Positions 21,618-30,480 of a DNA stretch of 64,000 bases are shown piece after piece. The notes beneath the pieces were generated by a model. It made no database searches, was not told where the DNA came from, and was given only the letters and a program-made list of their open reading frames with translations. The stretch comes from UBA2112 sp964596695 (GTDB lineage: Bacteria > Patescibacteriota > Saccharimonadia > Saccharimonadales > Saccharimonadaceae), in contig CAZQVE010000002.1 of the NCBI GenBank assembly GCA_964596695.1, positions 172,095 through 236,094 of the forward strand, given 5' to 3'. The position numbers and the translations under genes are program-made. Numbering within the stretch: the first letter of the stretch is position 1; each line of letters opens with the position of its first letter.

Positions 21618-24600
21618 ATGGGAGAGGTAAAAACAAAAACCGAAAAAGGGGCGGTATTGGATGTCAGTGACTATGTGCACTTACATAATCATTCACACCA
21701 TTCACTGCTCGATGGCCTGACCAAAATCCCCGCATTAGTAGATAGGGTCAAAGATTACGGCATGCAAGCTGTGGCGATTACCGACCACGGTACGATGAGC
21801 GGCGCGATTGACTTTTATAAGGCCGCTTCGAGTGCAGGTGTCAAACCGATTATTGGTATGGAAGCATATGTAGCAGCGCGTTCACACCAGGATCGCGACC
21901 CGCAGAAAGACAAAGCCCGCTATCACTTAACAATTTTGGCTATGAACGAGACTGGTTATCGCAACCTAATGCAGCTCAGTACTATTGCCAATCTCGATGG
22001 TTTTTACTACAAGCCTCGTATCGATCATGAGTTATTAGAGAAATACAACGAAGGTTTGATTGTTCTCAGCGGGTGCGCCAGCGGTGAGCTGGGTGAAAAC
22101 TTACGCGTCGATAATTACGAAGAGGCGAAAAAGATCGCCGGCTGGTACAAGTCTGTCTTTGGCGACCGCTATTACCTGGAGCTGCAGGATCACGGCCATC
22201 TGGAGAGCCCGACGGCGTGGGATGTGCAGGTGAACATCAACAAACACCTGGAAAAACTGGCAAAGGAATTAGATATCCCATGCGTTGTCACGAGTGACGG
22301 CCACTACTTGTCGCACGACGACCAGGATGCGCATGAGATATTGCTCTGTGTCGGTACCGGCGCGTTTTTGAGCGACGAAAAGCGCATGAGCCTGAAGGAT
22401 TTTGAGCTGCACGTCACCGAACCTGCCGAGATTATCAAACGCTGGAGCAAGACGAATCCCGAAGCCATACGTAACACTAAGCGGATTGCTGATCGCTGTG
22501 ATGTGACCATTGAGCTTGGCAAAATATTGATTCCGAAGTTTCCCGTGCCGAAGGGTGAGGACGAAAAGTCGTATCTCCATAAGCTCGTATGGCGTGGCTT
22601 GTCGTGGCGCTATGGCGACATAACTCCGGAAAAGTCAGAGAACCTGTCCATAGAAAAGGCAAAGAAGCTCCTCGGGCCGGAAGTTATCAAGCAGGCTGAA
22701 TACGAGTTGGGCGTCATGGATCAGATGGGCTACAACGGTTATTTCCTGATTGTGCAAGACTTCATGAATTGGGGCAAGGATCGCGGAATTATCTTTGGTC
22801 CTGGGCGCGGTTCGGCTGCCGGTTCTATCGTGGCGTACGCGCTACGTATTACCGAGATCGACCCGCTGGCTTATGACTTAATGTTCGAACGATTCCTGAA
22901 CCCAAGTCGTATCAGTATGCCGGATATTGACATTGATATTCAGGACACCCGTCGCGACGAAGTAATCAAATATTGCGCCGACAAATATGGTGATAGCCGC
23001 GTGGCAAATATCGTGACGTTCGGTACTATGGCAGCCCGCGCGGCCGTGCGCGACGTCGCGCGCGTACTACAAGTACCGTATGCCGAGGCGGATCGCCTGA
23101 GTAAGATGATTCCGGCACCAGTGCAGGGACGACATATTCCCCTCGGTCAGTCGATCAAGGATGATCCCGATCTCAAGGCTGAGTACGAGACGAATCAGAC
23201 ATCCAAACAGGTGATTGATTTTGCTGTGCGTCTAGAGGGAACGATTCGCAGTCATGGCGTGCACGCGGCGGGTGTAGTGATCGCACCGGACGACATCGTT
23301 CATTACGTGCCGCTCGAGATGGCGCAAAAGGGCGTCGTAACGACACAATACCCCATGGGTCCAGTGGAAGAGCTGGGGCTGCTCAAGATGGACTTTCTTG
23401 GACTTTCCAACCTGACGATTCTCAAGAATGCGTTGCGTATTATCAAACGTGCCTATGGCGACGAGATCGAGCTGGCGGAAATCCCCAACGACGACGAAAA
23501 GACACTCGAACTCTTTCGCGTTGGTGACACGACAGGCGTGTTTCAGTTTGAGTCAGCAGGTATGAAACGCTATTTGCGCGAACTGAAGCCGACGGAGTTT
23601 GCCGACCTTATCGCCATGAACGCTCTCTACCGCCCAGGTCCGCTTGCCGAAATTCCGCACTTTATCGAGGGCAAGAACAACCCTTCGTCAATCACGTACC
23701 TACACGAATCGCTCGAGCCGATCTTGAGTGATACCTATGGCGTGATGGTCTATCAGGAACAGATTATCAAGCTGCTACAGATGGTCGCTGGATACACGCC
23801 CGGTGAAGCCGATCTTGTGCGCAAGGCGATTGGTAAGAAGAAGCGCGATATCATGGCTGCTGAGGAGCCGAAGTTTATCGAAGGCTGTATCAAGCAGGGG
23901 CTGACCAAGCAGAATGCGGAGAAACTATGGGCGCAGATTCAGCCGTTCGCCGACTACTCTTTTAACAAGGCACATGCGACGTGCTATTCACAGATTGCCT
24001 ACTGGACGGCATACCTGAAGGCACACTATCCGGACGCGTTCATGGCGGCGCTCATGACGAGCGACGAAGATGATATCGATCGACTAGCAATCGAGATCGC
24101 CGAGTCGCAACGTATGGGTATCACGGTACTGCCGCCAGATGTTAACGAGTCGTTCGTTGAATTCGCTGTCGTGCCAGGCAAAAAACAGATTCGCTTCGGT
24201 CTGGCTGCGATAAAGGGTGTTGGGGTCGGTGCTGTCGAAGAAATATTGCGAGCACGTGAAGACAAAAAGTTCGAGAGCGTGGAGGATTTTGCCAAACGTG
24301 TCAGTACTCAGAAATTCAACAAGAAGGCATGGGAGTCACTGATAAAAACCGGCGGGTTCGATCAATTGGCCGATCGCTCCGACCTACTCTTTAACCTTGA
24401 GTCCATACAGGCATTTGCCAGTAAGCTGCAAAAAGAAGCAGCGAGCGGACAAACCGACCTCTTCGGACTTCTCGGCGAGAGCGCGCAAACTATTCAACCA
24501 TCAATCCGGCTGGAGCAGGCGCCGACACGGCACACCGACAAAGAGCGTCTTATGTGGGAGCGTGAACTAATGGGACTTTATATCAGTGCTCACCCGCTTG

Positions 24601-25304
24601 ACCAATATGCCGACTATTTCGCCGAACAAACAGTACCGCTCGGCAGTCTAATGCCTGAACACGACGGTAAAAAAGTCATTGTTGGCGGCTTGATTGAACG
24701 GGTGAGAATGATCGTAACGAAAAACGGAAGTAAGATGGCATTCGTCGGTATCGAAGACAAGACTGGCGAGAGTGAAATCATTGTATTTCCAAGCGTGTAT
24801 CAACAAATTGGTGAACAGCTGAAACAAGATGTCGCGATTCGGATCGAAGGTAGCGTGAACGCGCGTGACCGTGATGGTCAGCTGGGTAGCGAGGTAAAGG
24901 TGATGGCTGATATGATCTCGGTTGTCACTGACGATGAGTTGCGCAACTACCAATCAACAGGAGGCGCGCCACTGGCGCCGCAGCCGGGAAAAGTTCGGAC
25001 GACACGCCGTAAAGCAACTGATTCCGCGCGCGCGGACGCACCGGCACCCCGCTCCGAGCCTCCGGTCGTTACTGTTGCCACGCCGAAAAAAGTCTATGTT
25101 CATGTCAAAGATCCTGATGACCGTACCTCGCTTGAGGCGCTTAAGCGTGCCTGCGGACTCTATCCGGGTACTGACAGTATCGTTTTGGTTCTTGGTGAGG
25201 AAAAGAAATCAGCTATCAAGCTGCCATTCGCTGTCGAATGTACCGACCAGCTCATAGGCGAGCTGGTCAAAATCCTTGGCGAGGACGCCGTCGTTGTGAA
25301 GTGA
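21618..25304 (+). CDS. dnaE: DNA polymerase III alpha subunit
   Basis: A 1228-residue replicative polymerase. The PHP domain opens it (VHLHNHSHHSLLDGLTKIPA, AITDHGTMSGAIDFY). The palm has GPGRGSAAGSIVAYAL and the catalytic Asp cluster MPDIDIDIQDTRRDEVI, followed by HGVHAAGVVIAP, ALYRPGPLAEIPHFI, and the finger region YSFNKAHATCYSQIAYWTAY. An OB fold near the C terminus includes VGGLIERVRMIVTKNGSKMA. A low-complexity basic/proline linker and a terminal domain (KVYVHVKDPDDRTSLEAL) resemble the C-terminal tau/beta-interaction part of DnaE1. Transcription seems leaderless from a TATAAT 10 nt upstream. The stop codon abuts the convergent gene at 25305 with no space. Confidence 0.97.
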   Translation: MGEVKTKTEKGAVLDVSDYVHLHNHSHHSLLDGLTKIPALVDRVKDYGMQAVAITDHGTMSGAIDFYKAASSAGVKPIIGMEAYVAARSHQDRDPQKDKARYHLTILAMNETGYRNLMQLSTIANLDGFYYKPRIDHELLEKYNEGLIVLSGCASGELGENLRVDNYEEAKKIAGWYKSVFGDRYYLELQDHGHLESPTAWDVQVNINKHLEKLAKELDIPCVVTSDGHYLSHDDQDAHEILLCVGTGAFLSDEKRMSLKDFELHVTEPAEIIKRWSKTNPEAIRNTKRIADRCDVTIELGKILIPKFPVPKGEDEKSYLHKLVWRGLSWRYGDITPEKSENLSIEKAKKLLGPEVIKQAEYELGVMDQMGYNGYFLIVQDFMNWGKDRGIIFGPGRGSAAGSIVAYALRITEIDPLAYDLMFERFLNPSRISMPDIDIDIQDTRRDEVIKYCADKYGDSRVANIVTFGTMAARAAVRDVARVLQVPYAEADRLSKMIPAPVQGRHIPLGQSIKDDPDLKAEYETNQTSKQVIDFAVRLEGTIRSHGVHAAGVVIAPDDIVHYVPLEMAQKGVVTTQYPMGPVEELGLLKMDFLGLSNLTILKNALRIIKRAYGDEIELAEIPNDDEKTLELFRVGDTTGVFQFESAGMKRYLRELKPTEFADLIAMNALYRPGPLAEIPHFIEGKNNPSSITYLHESLEPILSDTYGVMVYQEQIIKLLQMVAGYTPGEADLVRKAIGKKKRDIMAAEEPKFIEGCIKQGLTKQNAEKLWAQIQPFADYSFNKAHATCYSQIAYWTAYLKAHYPDAFMAALMTSDEDDIDRLAIEIAESQRMGITVLPPDVNESFVEFAVVPGKKQIRFGLAAIKGVGVGAVEEILRAREDKKFESVEDFAKRVSTQKFNKKAWESLIKTGGFDQLADRSDLLFNLESIQAFASKLQKEAASGQTDLFGLLGESAQTIQPSIRLEQAPTRHTDKERLMWERELMGLYISAHPLDQYADYFAEQTVPLGSLMPEHDGKKVIVGGLIERVRMIVTKNGSKMAFVGIEDKTGESEIIVFPSVYQQIGEQLKQDVAIRIEGSVNARDRDGQLGSEVKVMADMISVVTDDELRNYQSTGGAPLAPQPGKVRTTRRKATDSARADAPAPRSEPPVVTVATPKKVYVHVKDPDDRTSLEALKRACGLYPGTDSIVLVLGEEKKSAIKLPFAVECTDQLIGELVKILGEDAVVVK

Positions 25305-25742
25305 TTATTCGTAATACGATTCAACCAGCTGGATCGTACGGTCGAGGGCTTCCAACGAGTATGCTTCGTTCATAACACGGACAGGCTCTTCGGATCCGTC
25401 TTGGCTCGGAAGGTAGAGCTCGATCTCAGTTGGCCCGCTTTCACTATGAATACCAATCATCGCATAGGCCTGAAAACCTTCACGCATTGGTACGACGTAG
25501 TCGATGACTGCGCCGAAGTATGTTCCGCCCCCGGCGTTGCGCTTCAACCACATCGCTCTAATCGGCGCATGGTCGCTCTCCGCTCGCCATGCCTGCTCTT
25601 TCCATTGTTCACACTGCGCCCGTAGGTACGTCTCGAATTCTTCTTCTGTGTATTCGCGGACGTGGAGGTCATAAAATGCCTGCGCCTCGGCTAAGTCATA
25701 CTCGGAATTTTCTACAGTGATAAATTGTCTCTCGTTATTCAT
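25305..25742 (-). CDS. hypothetical acidic protein
   Basis: A 145-residue soluble, acidic protein: MNNERQFITVENSEYDLAEA, FYDLHVREYTEEEFETYL, then a beta-rich half (GTYFGAVIDYVVPMREGFQA, ESGPTEIELYLPS). No family is recognised. AAGGAG lies 6 nt before the ATG, so it belongs to the leadered class. It ends directly at the dnaE stop codon with no intergenic space, so convergent transcripts must overlap. Confidence 0.55.
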   Translation of the reverse strand: MNNERQFITVENSEYDLAEAQAFYDLHVREYTEEEFETYLRAQCEQWKEQAWRAESDHAPIRAMWLKRNAGGGTYFGAVIDYVVPMREGFQAYAMIGIHSESGPTEIELYLPSQDGSEEPVRVMNEAYSLEALDRTIQLVESYYE

Positions 25743-25816
25743 AACAATCTCCTTGTCTATAAGCGAGTGTATGTAAATACGGCGGTGGACACTAGTCTAG
25801 ATATTTTACCCTGCTT

Positions 25817-26476
25817 TTATGCGTCGTAGGTTTGCTCAAGCCAGCCGCCCGCCGGGTCGCGAGCGAACGCCAGTACATCAAAGCAACTCGGTAGAAGATG
25901 GACTACGCTATTCAACTTATCTTCGGGAGTCCAGAAGTTTTTGCCTGTTTCGTCTTCCACGATCGGTAGATCGCTGCTCGAGGCGACAGCTTGGACGATG
26001 ATGGCGTGTGAAAAGCTTTGCGGCTGGCCATCCTTGATAATCTGGATCAGCCCGCTGCCCCGAACCGTGATGTCTTCTATGTCGATACCGGTCTTGAGAG
26101 CCACTCGTTCGCGGACACTTTCCCTCAGTGTCTTACTGGCGACCGGCTCACCATGAACGAAGCCGGTGTAGCCAAGCATCGGCTGCACCTTGCGCTCGCG
26201 CAGCAGCAGTTTGCCGCCGTAGCGTATGACAACCAGGAATATCGTGTGCGCCATCTCGTCGGGATCTTCGTAGCGAGTGACTAAATATGACCGCCCTTTT
26301 TGTGTCAGTGAATAAGTGCCGTCGTCGTTCTTTTTGACCAGCTTACTAGCCATCACCTGTTTTAAGTGGTACGTGAACTGGTTGCCATCCATGCCGCTCG
26401 GCTTTAGATCGGCGTAGTGAGCCGGATCGGTAGAGGCGAGGACGTTAATGACGCTTTTTTGGATGTGGTGCAACAT
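25817..26476 (-). CDS. winged-helix plus degenerate Nudix-domain protein
   Basis: A 219-residue protein. Residues 1-75 look like a winged-helix DNA-binding domain (IQKSVINVLASTDPAHYADL, QFTYHLKQVMASKLVKKNDD, YSLTQKGRSYL). The rest has the layout of a Nudix domain (HTIFLVVIRYGGKLLLRERK, GFVHGEPVASKTLRESVRER), but the Nudix box is broken: counting from the conserved Gly, the catalytic Glu and REUxEE positions hold Lys, Glu-Arg and Leu-Lys. This suggests ligand sensing rather than hydrolysis. The frame opens at 26485, but a perfect TATAAT covers that ATG and sits 7 nt before the ATG at 26476, so the latter is chosen. Confidence 0.6.
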   Translation of the reverse strand: MLHHIQKSVINVLASTDPAHYADLKPSGMDGNQFTYHLKQVMASKLVKKNDDGTYSLTQKGRSYLVTRYEDPDEMAHTIFLVVIRYGGKLLLRERKVQPMLGYTGFVHGEPVASKTLRESVRERVALKTGIDIEDITVRGSGLIQIIKDGQPQSFSHAIIVQAVASSSDLPIVEDETGKNFWTPEDKLNSVVHLLPSCFDVLAFARDPAGGWLEQTYDA

Positions 26477-26483
26477 TACGCTC

Positions 26484-26489
26484 ATTATA
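26484..26489 (-). promoter_or_regulatory. -10 element that decides the start of the Nudix-like gene
   Basis: Minus-strand TATAAT whose last T-ATG overlap would destroy the upstream start at 26485; it ends 7 nt before the ATG at 26476. Confidence 0.6.
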
Positions 26490-26540
26490 CTCTATAGCTT
26501 GGGTAAGAAGTGTTGACTAGATGCTGTAGTGGCGGCGCGC

Positions 26541-26546
26541 TAGAAT
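26541..26546 (+). promoter_or_regulatory. -10 element of small hypothetical gene
   Basis: TAGAAT ending 6 nt before the ATG at 26553. Confidence 0.5.
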
Positions 26547-26552
26547 GAGGAT

Positions 26553-26849
26553 ATGAATGAGCAGAACCGAAACCTTGATCAGTGCAATCTAGAGGCAGAA
26601 GAATTGAAAGTCCGTGTTGAACACGGTGGATATGCTGGTGTCGCGCGCTTGAAGCGCGTGGGCCACGAGGCGCTCAAACGGGAGATATCGATTCAGGCTG
26701 CAAGTGGCCGACAGATCTGCTACTGGGACGGTCCAGATGTTGAAGGTGACGGGTCGGTTATCGTTACCATCGATGATATCGAGAGGGCACAACACGAAAT
26801 TAACCAAGCAATTGATCAATTTATATGGGATCCGATGAGTCAGGCATAG
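26553..26849 (+). CDS. hypothetical protein
   Basis: A 98-residue acidic soluble protein (MNEQNRNLDQCNLEAEELKV, RISIQ-like beta stretches, VIVTIDDIERAQHEINQAID). I recognise no family. It is preceded by TAGAAT at 6 nt and lies divergent from the Nudix-like regulator, which might control it; that is only a neighbourhood inference. Confidence 0.5.
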   Translation: MNEQNRNLDQCNLEAEELKVRVEHGGYAGVARLKRVGHEALKREISIQAASGRQICYWDGPDVEGDGSVIVTIDDIERAQHEINQAIDQFIWDPMSQA

Positions 26850-26911
26850 GGCGGTTATTATGGAGTGCCCGTAAGGAAACATAGAGCAACCGACTGATAA
26901 GTACGATTTTG

Positions 26912-27412
26912 TTACGAAGCGAGAGGACGACGAACAAGCTCATAGAGTGCAATTCCGGTGGCAACACTGACATTGAATGATTCTTTTTGCCCGTGCATGG
27001 GTATTTCAATAAGGTCGTCGCAGGCAGCACGGAGTTCGGGTGTGAGGCCTTCAACCTCCTCGCCGAGCAGTAATGCGACCTTTTTGGGAGGCTCGTAGTC
27101 GGGCAACATGACTGATCGACTGTCTTGCTCAAGTCCGACGATTCGGTAACCGTCTGACCGTAGTTTCTCGAAGTCTGGCGTTTCGCTATATTCGAACGGT
27201 ACCATTTCCTCCGCACCAAGCGCGGTTTTATGAATCTGTGCAGTGAGTTTGGTAGCGATATGGGGGAGGCGTGAGTCGTCGGGTAGCTTCGGGTAGGGCG
27301 TGTAGCCGCTTAAGATAATTTTAGTTACGCCGAATCCCTCGCAGGTACGAAAAATCGCACCGACATTGTGTGTCGAACGGATGTTGTGGACGATAGCAAT
27401 AATATCGGGCAT
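26912..27412 (-). CDS. SpoU/TrmH-family RNA 2'-O-methyltransferase
   Basis: A 166-residue SPOUT-fold methyltransferase that methylates a ribose 2'-OH of tRNA or rRNA using S-adenosylmethionine. The three family motifs are present: motif 1 VHNIRSTHNVGAIFRTCEGF, motif 2 KKVALLLGEEVEGL and motif 3 ESFNVSVATGIALYEL, which form the trefoil-knot cofactor site. It lacks an N-terminal substrate-binding extension, so it is a minimal TrmL/TrmH-like enzyme and the target cannot be named. It is divergent from pilB. Confidence 0.88.
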   Translation of the reverse strand: MPDIIAIVHNIRSTHNVGAIFRTCEGFGVTKIILSGYTPYPKLPDDSRLPHIATKLTAQIHKTALGAEEMVPFEYSETPDFEKLRSDGYRIVGLEQDSRSVMLPDYEPPKKVALLLGEEVEGLTPELRAACDDLIEIPMHGQKESFNVSVATGIALYELVRRPLAS

Positions 27413-27452
27413 ATTATCAGTTTACCACTTGCTATCTGACCCCTATAAGATG

Positions 27453-27458
27453 TATTAT
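27453..27458 (+). promoter_or_regulatory. -10 element, leaderless pilB
   Basis: TATTAT ending 10 nt before the ATG at 27469. Confidence 0.5.
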
Positions 27459-27468
27459 CGTAAGCAGT

Positions 27469-29136
27469 ATGGCATATGTCGTAGAAGAAGATACCCAGGC
27501 GCTTGCCGAAGAGAGCAAGATTCAGAAGAGTCGTCGTGATCATGAAGAGAAATCCACGGCTTCGCGTGCAGCTATATTAGGCCTGCCGTATCTGGATTCT
27601 CGTGAATTTGAAGACAAGCTCGACCTCGTCAAAGACGACATGATGACCATTGAGGAAATGCATCAATGGCGTATGGTGCCTCTGCAGGCGGGGTCAGAAT
27701 ACCAGCCGTACCGCTTCGGTGCGACAAGTAACACGCCACAGTCGGTTATCGAAAAGACCAAACAAAAGTATGCCGACGAGGGTCGCGAGGCGCAGATTTT
27801 CCTGATTACGGGCAGCGGCTATACGGTTCTGATGAATCGTTACGATCCACCGAAGAAGGTTATTTACGACGATATTACGATTGCAAAAACCGGTGATAGC
27901 ACGACGATTGCGGAGGTTAGCAAGACGTTGAACTCCGTCGGCTCGGATCAGATTCTCGATTATCTTATCGATCAGGCTGATCGCCTCGGTGCATCCGACA
28001 TCCACGTCGAAAACCAACGCATGTACATACGCATCCGTATGCGTGTCGACGGCGCTTTACACCCGGTGGCTGAGATCAGCAAAGACAAGTACCGTATCCT
28101 TATGGGCGCTATCGGGTCACGGGCGAATATTTCGTCTGCCGCCAAGACGTCTCAGTCCGGCCATATCCAAAAAGAAATTCATCGCGAAGGTGCAACCCAC
28201 CTACTGAATATCCGTATCGAAACAGTGCCGAGTATGTATGGCCAGGATGCGGTGCTCCGTCTCTTCAACTTCGACGAGTCCATGCTAAACCTTGACCTGC
28301 TTGGTATCCCTGATCGGGAAATGAGCGAGATCAGGGAGATCACGCGTCATCCGCGCGGCATGATGTTGATGGTTGGTCCTACCGGTAGCGGTAAGTCGAC
28401 CACGCTCTATAGCATACTCAATGCCCTTAACTCGACCGAGCGCAAGATCCTGACCCTTGAGGATCCGATTGAGTACGGCATCAGCGGTATCACGCAGATT
28501 CCAATCGATACGACTCATGGCCAAACGTTTGCCGACGGTTTGCGCTCTGTCCTGCGTCTCGACCCTGACGTTGTGATGCTTGGTGAGATCCGTGATGTCG
28601 ACACCGCCAAGACGGCGATTCAGGCTTCGATTACCGGTCACTTGGTGCTTAGCTCGTTTCACGCTAACTCTACCAGCGCGGCCTTTAGCCGTATGATCGG
28701 CATGATCGGTATCAACCCGATATTCAGTTCCGCTATTCGTTTGTTAATCGCGCAGCGATTGGTCCGACGCCTCTATGACGCGTCTAAAGAAGCATATGAG
28801 CCCGACGAAGCCACGAAACGCTGGGTACAGAAGACGCTGGAGGGTGTCTCGGCCGAGCGCTTGCAGGGTATCGATCTGAATAATTTCAAGCTTTATAAAC
28901 CAGGCATTCATGCTGATGCGCCGTTCGGATTCAAAGGACGTATTGTTATCATGGAGCAAATGGTCGTGAATCATAGTATTCAGGCATTCCTCCGCGGCGA
29001 TATCGCCGATGCCAACCCCGAAGCAATCGAAAAAGAGGCGAAGCAGTCCGCCGACCTTATTACGCTCATTCAGGCGGGCACGCTTGCAGCGCTTCGTGGT
29101 GAGACAACACTCGAAGAAGTTAACCGTGCAATTTAG
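27469..29136 (+). CDS. pilB: type IV pilus / type II secretion assembly ATPase
   Basis: A 555-residue GspE/PilB-type hexameric ATPase that powers pilus extension at the inner face of the membrane. Walker A is VGPTGSGKSTTLYSIL, the Asp box LEDPIEYGISGITQI, Walker B LRLDPDVVMLGEIRDVDTAK, and the His box SITGHLVLSSFHANSTSAA. An N-terminal N1-like domain of about 150 residues precedes ASDIHVENQRMYIRIRMRVD. The usual CxxC zinc module between His box and C terminus is absent. No other pilus gene is in the window. Type IV pili are common in Saccharibacteria and are used for attachment and motility. Confidence 0.9.
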   Translation: MAYVVEEDTQALAEESKIQKSRRDHEEKSTASRAAILGLPYLDSREFEDKLDLVKDDMMTIEEMHQWRMVPLQAGSEYQPYRFGATSNTPQSVIEKTKQKYADEGREAQIFLITGSGYTVLMNRYDPPKKVIYDDITIAKTGDSTTIAEVSKTLNSVGSDQILDYLIDQADRLGASDIHVENQRMYIRIRMRVDGALHPVAEISKDKYRILMGAIGSRANISSAAKTSQSGHIQKEIHREGATHLLNIRIETVPSMYGQDAVLRLFNFDESMLNLDLLGIPDREMSEIREITRHPRGMMLMVGPTGSGKSTTLYSILNALNSTERKILTLEDPIEYGISGITQIPIDTTHGQTFADGLRSVLRLDPDVVMLGEIRDVDTAKTAIQASITGHLVLSSFHANSTSAAFSRMIGMIGINPIFSSAIRLLIAQRLVRRLYDASKEAYEPDEATKRWVQKTLEGVSAERLQGIDLNNFKLYKPGIHADAPFGFKGRIVIMEQMVVNHSIQAFLRGDIADANPEAIEKEAKQSADLITLIQAGTLAALRGETTLEEVNRAI

Positions 29137-29137
29137 G

Positions 29138-29166
29138 TTGACAAAACATATGCAATAAGATATAAT
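29138..29166 (+). promoter_or_regulatory. consensus sigma70-type promoter
   Basis: TTGACA (29138-29143), a 17-nt spacer and TATAAT (29161-29166), a perfect consensus. Transcription should begin near 29173, leaving a leader of about 44 nt before the ATG at 29217. Confidence 0.85.
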
Positions 29167-29216
29167 ATTGTTACTACGACAACGTAGTGAGCCCTTCGAA
29201 AAAACAGGAGTGTGAC

Positions 29217-29591
29217 ATGCAACCTTTTGCGGTTGTCAACGCAAAGATCGATAACGCGCTGGATCCTGTCAGGTTGACGGGTACACGACGTGGGACGATC
29301 TTTCAAAATGTGGCAGCAAGCCTTTCCGTGGTCAGCCTGCTCGTGGCGATCTACCTCGCATCCGGTCCGATGCTGGATCTGGAGGTGGTCGCAGGAGCGC
29401 GTACAACCGCCGGTGTCGCTGTCTACCTTGTCGGCATCTGCGCCTTTCTGGTGTGGAATCGCGTCGTCGAGAGCGCCCGGGATGATGAGCGCCGCGGCAC
29501 GTTTGACGCCGTCCTCGGCTGGACGATGATCGGGCTGATTGGTGCAGGATTCCTGACCATCAGCGCCCCGCTCGCAATCGTCATCGCCTGA
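29217..29591 (+). CDS. small membrane protein, unknown
   Basis: A 124-residue protein with three membrane helices (VAASLSVVSLLVAIYLA; TTAGVAVYLVGICAFLVW; AVLGWTMIGLIGAGFLTI). No family recognised. The frame opens at a GTG at 29187, but AGGAG lies 6 nt before the ATG at 29217 (MQPFAVVNAKID), which is chosen. A perfect -35/-10 promoter and a strong downstream terminator make it an independent, probably well expressed unit. Codons are more GC-rich than in the AT-rich accessory patch at 19-21 kb. Confidence 0.65.
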   Translation: MQPFAVVNAKIDNALDPVRLTGTRRGTIFQNVAASLSVVSLLVAIYLASGPMLDLEVVAGARTTAGVAVYLVGICAFLVWNRVVESARDDERRGTFDAVLGWTMIGLIGAGFLTISAPLAIVIA

Positions 29592-29617
29592 TCCTGGGCA
29601 TCATGCCCGTCGAAGAA

Positions 29618-29660
29618 CCCGCCGCTGGAGCACATGCTTCACCCGAGTTCCACGGCGGGC
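29618..29660 (+). terminator. rho-independent terminator
   Basis: CCCGCCG-C-TGGA pairs with TCCA-CGGCGGG (11 pairs, one bulge), followed by CTCTTTCT. Confidence 0.75.
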
Positions 29661-29703
29661 TCTTTCTATGGAAATATCCCTTTTAAAACTCTCTAAAGTG
29701 TGC

Positions 29704-29709
29704 TATAGT
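29704..29709 (+). promoter_or_regulatory. -10 element of rplS
   Basis: TATAGT at 29704-29709 with TGC in front; a leader of about 100 nt follows. Confidence 0.5.
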
Positions 29710-29745
29710 AGGGAACTGATTGTATACAGTAAATAAGCGCCGCAA

Positions 29746-29797
29746 AGTGAGAGCGTGGAGCCGCAGGGATACAACTGCGTGGCCAGCTAAGCTCACT
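29746..29797 (+). ncRNA. structured rplS leader, candidate cis-regulator
   Basis: Nested pairing: AGTGAG (29746-29751) with CTCACT (29792-29797), AGC-g-TGG (52-58) with CCA-GCT (83-88), and CGCAG (29762-29766) with CTGCG (29775-29779) around an 8-nt loop GGATACAA. About 17 pairs are formed with a single-base bulge and a 3-nt bulge. It ends 19 nt before the rplS start. No known ribosomal-protein leader class is assigned. Confidence 0.5.
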
Positions 29798-29816
29798 ATT
29801 GGGCAAAAGGAAAATT

Positions 29817-30341
29817 ATGAGTTTTGCATTGATTCAAAAAGTGAATGACGAGCAGAAAAAAGCTGCTGTTGTTGACGCTCGTAGCGGTGACACCGTTCGT
29901 GTTCACCAGAAAATTAAAGAAGGCGCCAAAGAGCGTATCCAGGTGTTCGAGGGCGTTGTTATCCGTACAGATAACAAAAATTCACATACCAGCCGTATCA
30001 CTGTTCGTAAGATTGCTAGCGGTGTTGGTGTTGAGAAGAGCTTCCTGCTCCATAGTCCACTAGTAGAAAAGGTAGAGATTGTTCGCCGCGCTAAAGTTCG
30101 CCGCAATTTCTTGAGCTACCTTCGTGCTCGCAGCGGTAAAAGTGCGCGTCTGGCTGCGGTTAAATTTGACCGTACCGCCGTCAACGACGTTCGCGATCCG
30201 CATGCCGAAGAAGAAGCTGCTCGCTTGAAGGAAGAGGCCAAGAAAGCCGCCGAGGAGAAGCAGGCGGAAAAGGCCGCTGAAGAGGCAGAGCTCGAAGCCA
30301 AGCAAGCTGAAGTTGAAGCCCGACACGAAGAAGCTAAGTAA
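29817..30341 (+). CDS. rplS: 50S ribosomal protein L19 with acidic C-terminal extension
   Basis: A 174-residue L19, a large-subunit protein at the 30S interface. The core (residues 1-115) is typical: RSGDTVRVHQKIKEGAKERI, QVFEGVVIRTDNKNSHTSRI, GVGVEKSFLLHSPLVEKVEI, KVRRNFLSYLRARSGKSARL. Bacterial L19 normally ends here; this one continues with about 55 residues of Glu/Ala/Lys-rich helix (EEEAARLKEEAKKAAEEKQA...). The frame opens earlier, but AAAGG lies 6 nt before the ATG at 29817, so that is the start. A structured leader precedes it and a strong terminator follows. Confidence 0.95.
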   Translation: MSFALIQKVNDEQKKAAVVDARSGDTVRVHQKIKEGAKERIQVFEGVVIRTDNKNSHTSRITVRKIASGVGVEKSFLLHSPLVEKVEIVRRAKVRRNFLSYLRARSGKSARLAAVKFDRTAVNDVRDPHAEEEAARLKEEAKKAAEEKQAEKAAEEAELEAKQAEVEARHEEAK

Positions 30342-30356
30342 ACTTCGACCAATAAG

Positions 30357-30382
30357 AAAACGCTCCGAAAGGAGCGTTTTTT
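30357..30382 (+). terminator. rho-independent terminator of rplS
   Basis: AAAACGCTCC and GGAGCGTTTT form a 10-pair stem with GAAA loop, followed by a T run. Confidence 0.9.
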
Positions 30383-30480
30383 GATTTCGGGATAAACCCG
30401 ACAGATTGAATCTGTGGTCGTGAGGGACGAGTCGTCGTTGTCTCGCCCCCCTCGATGAACAGCCGTGGCGGAGGTTCTTG

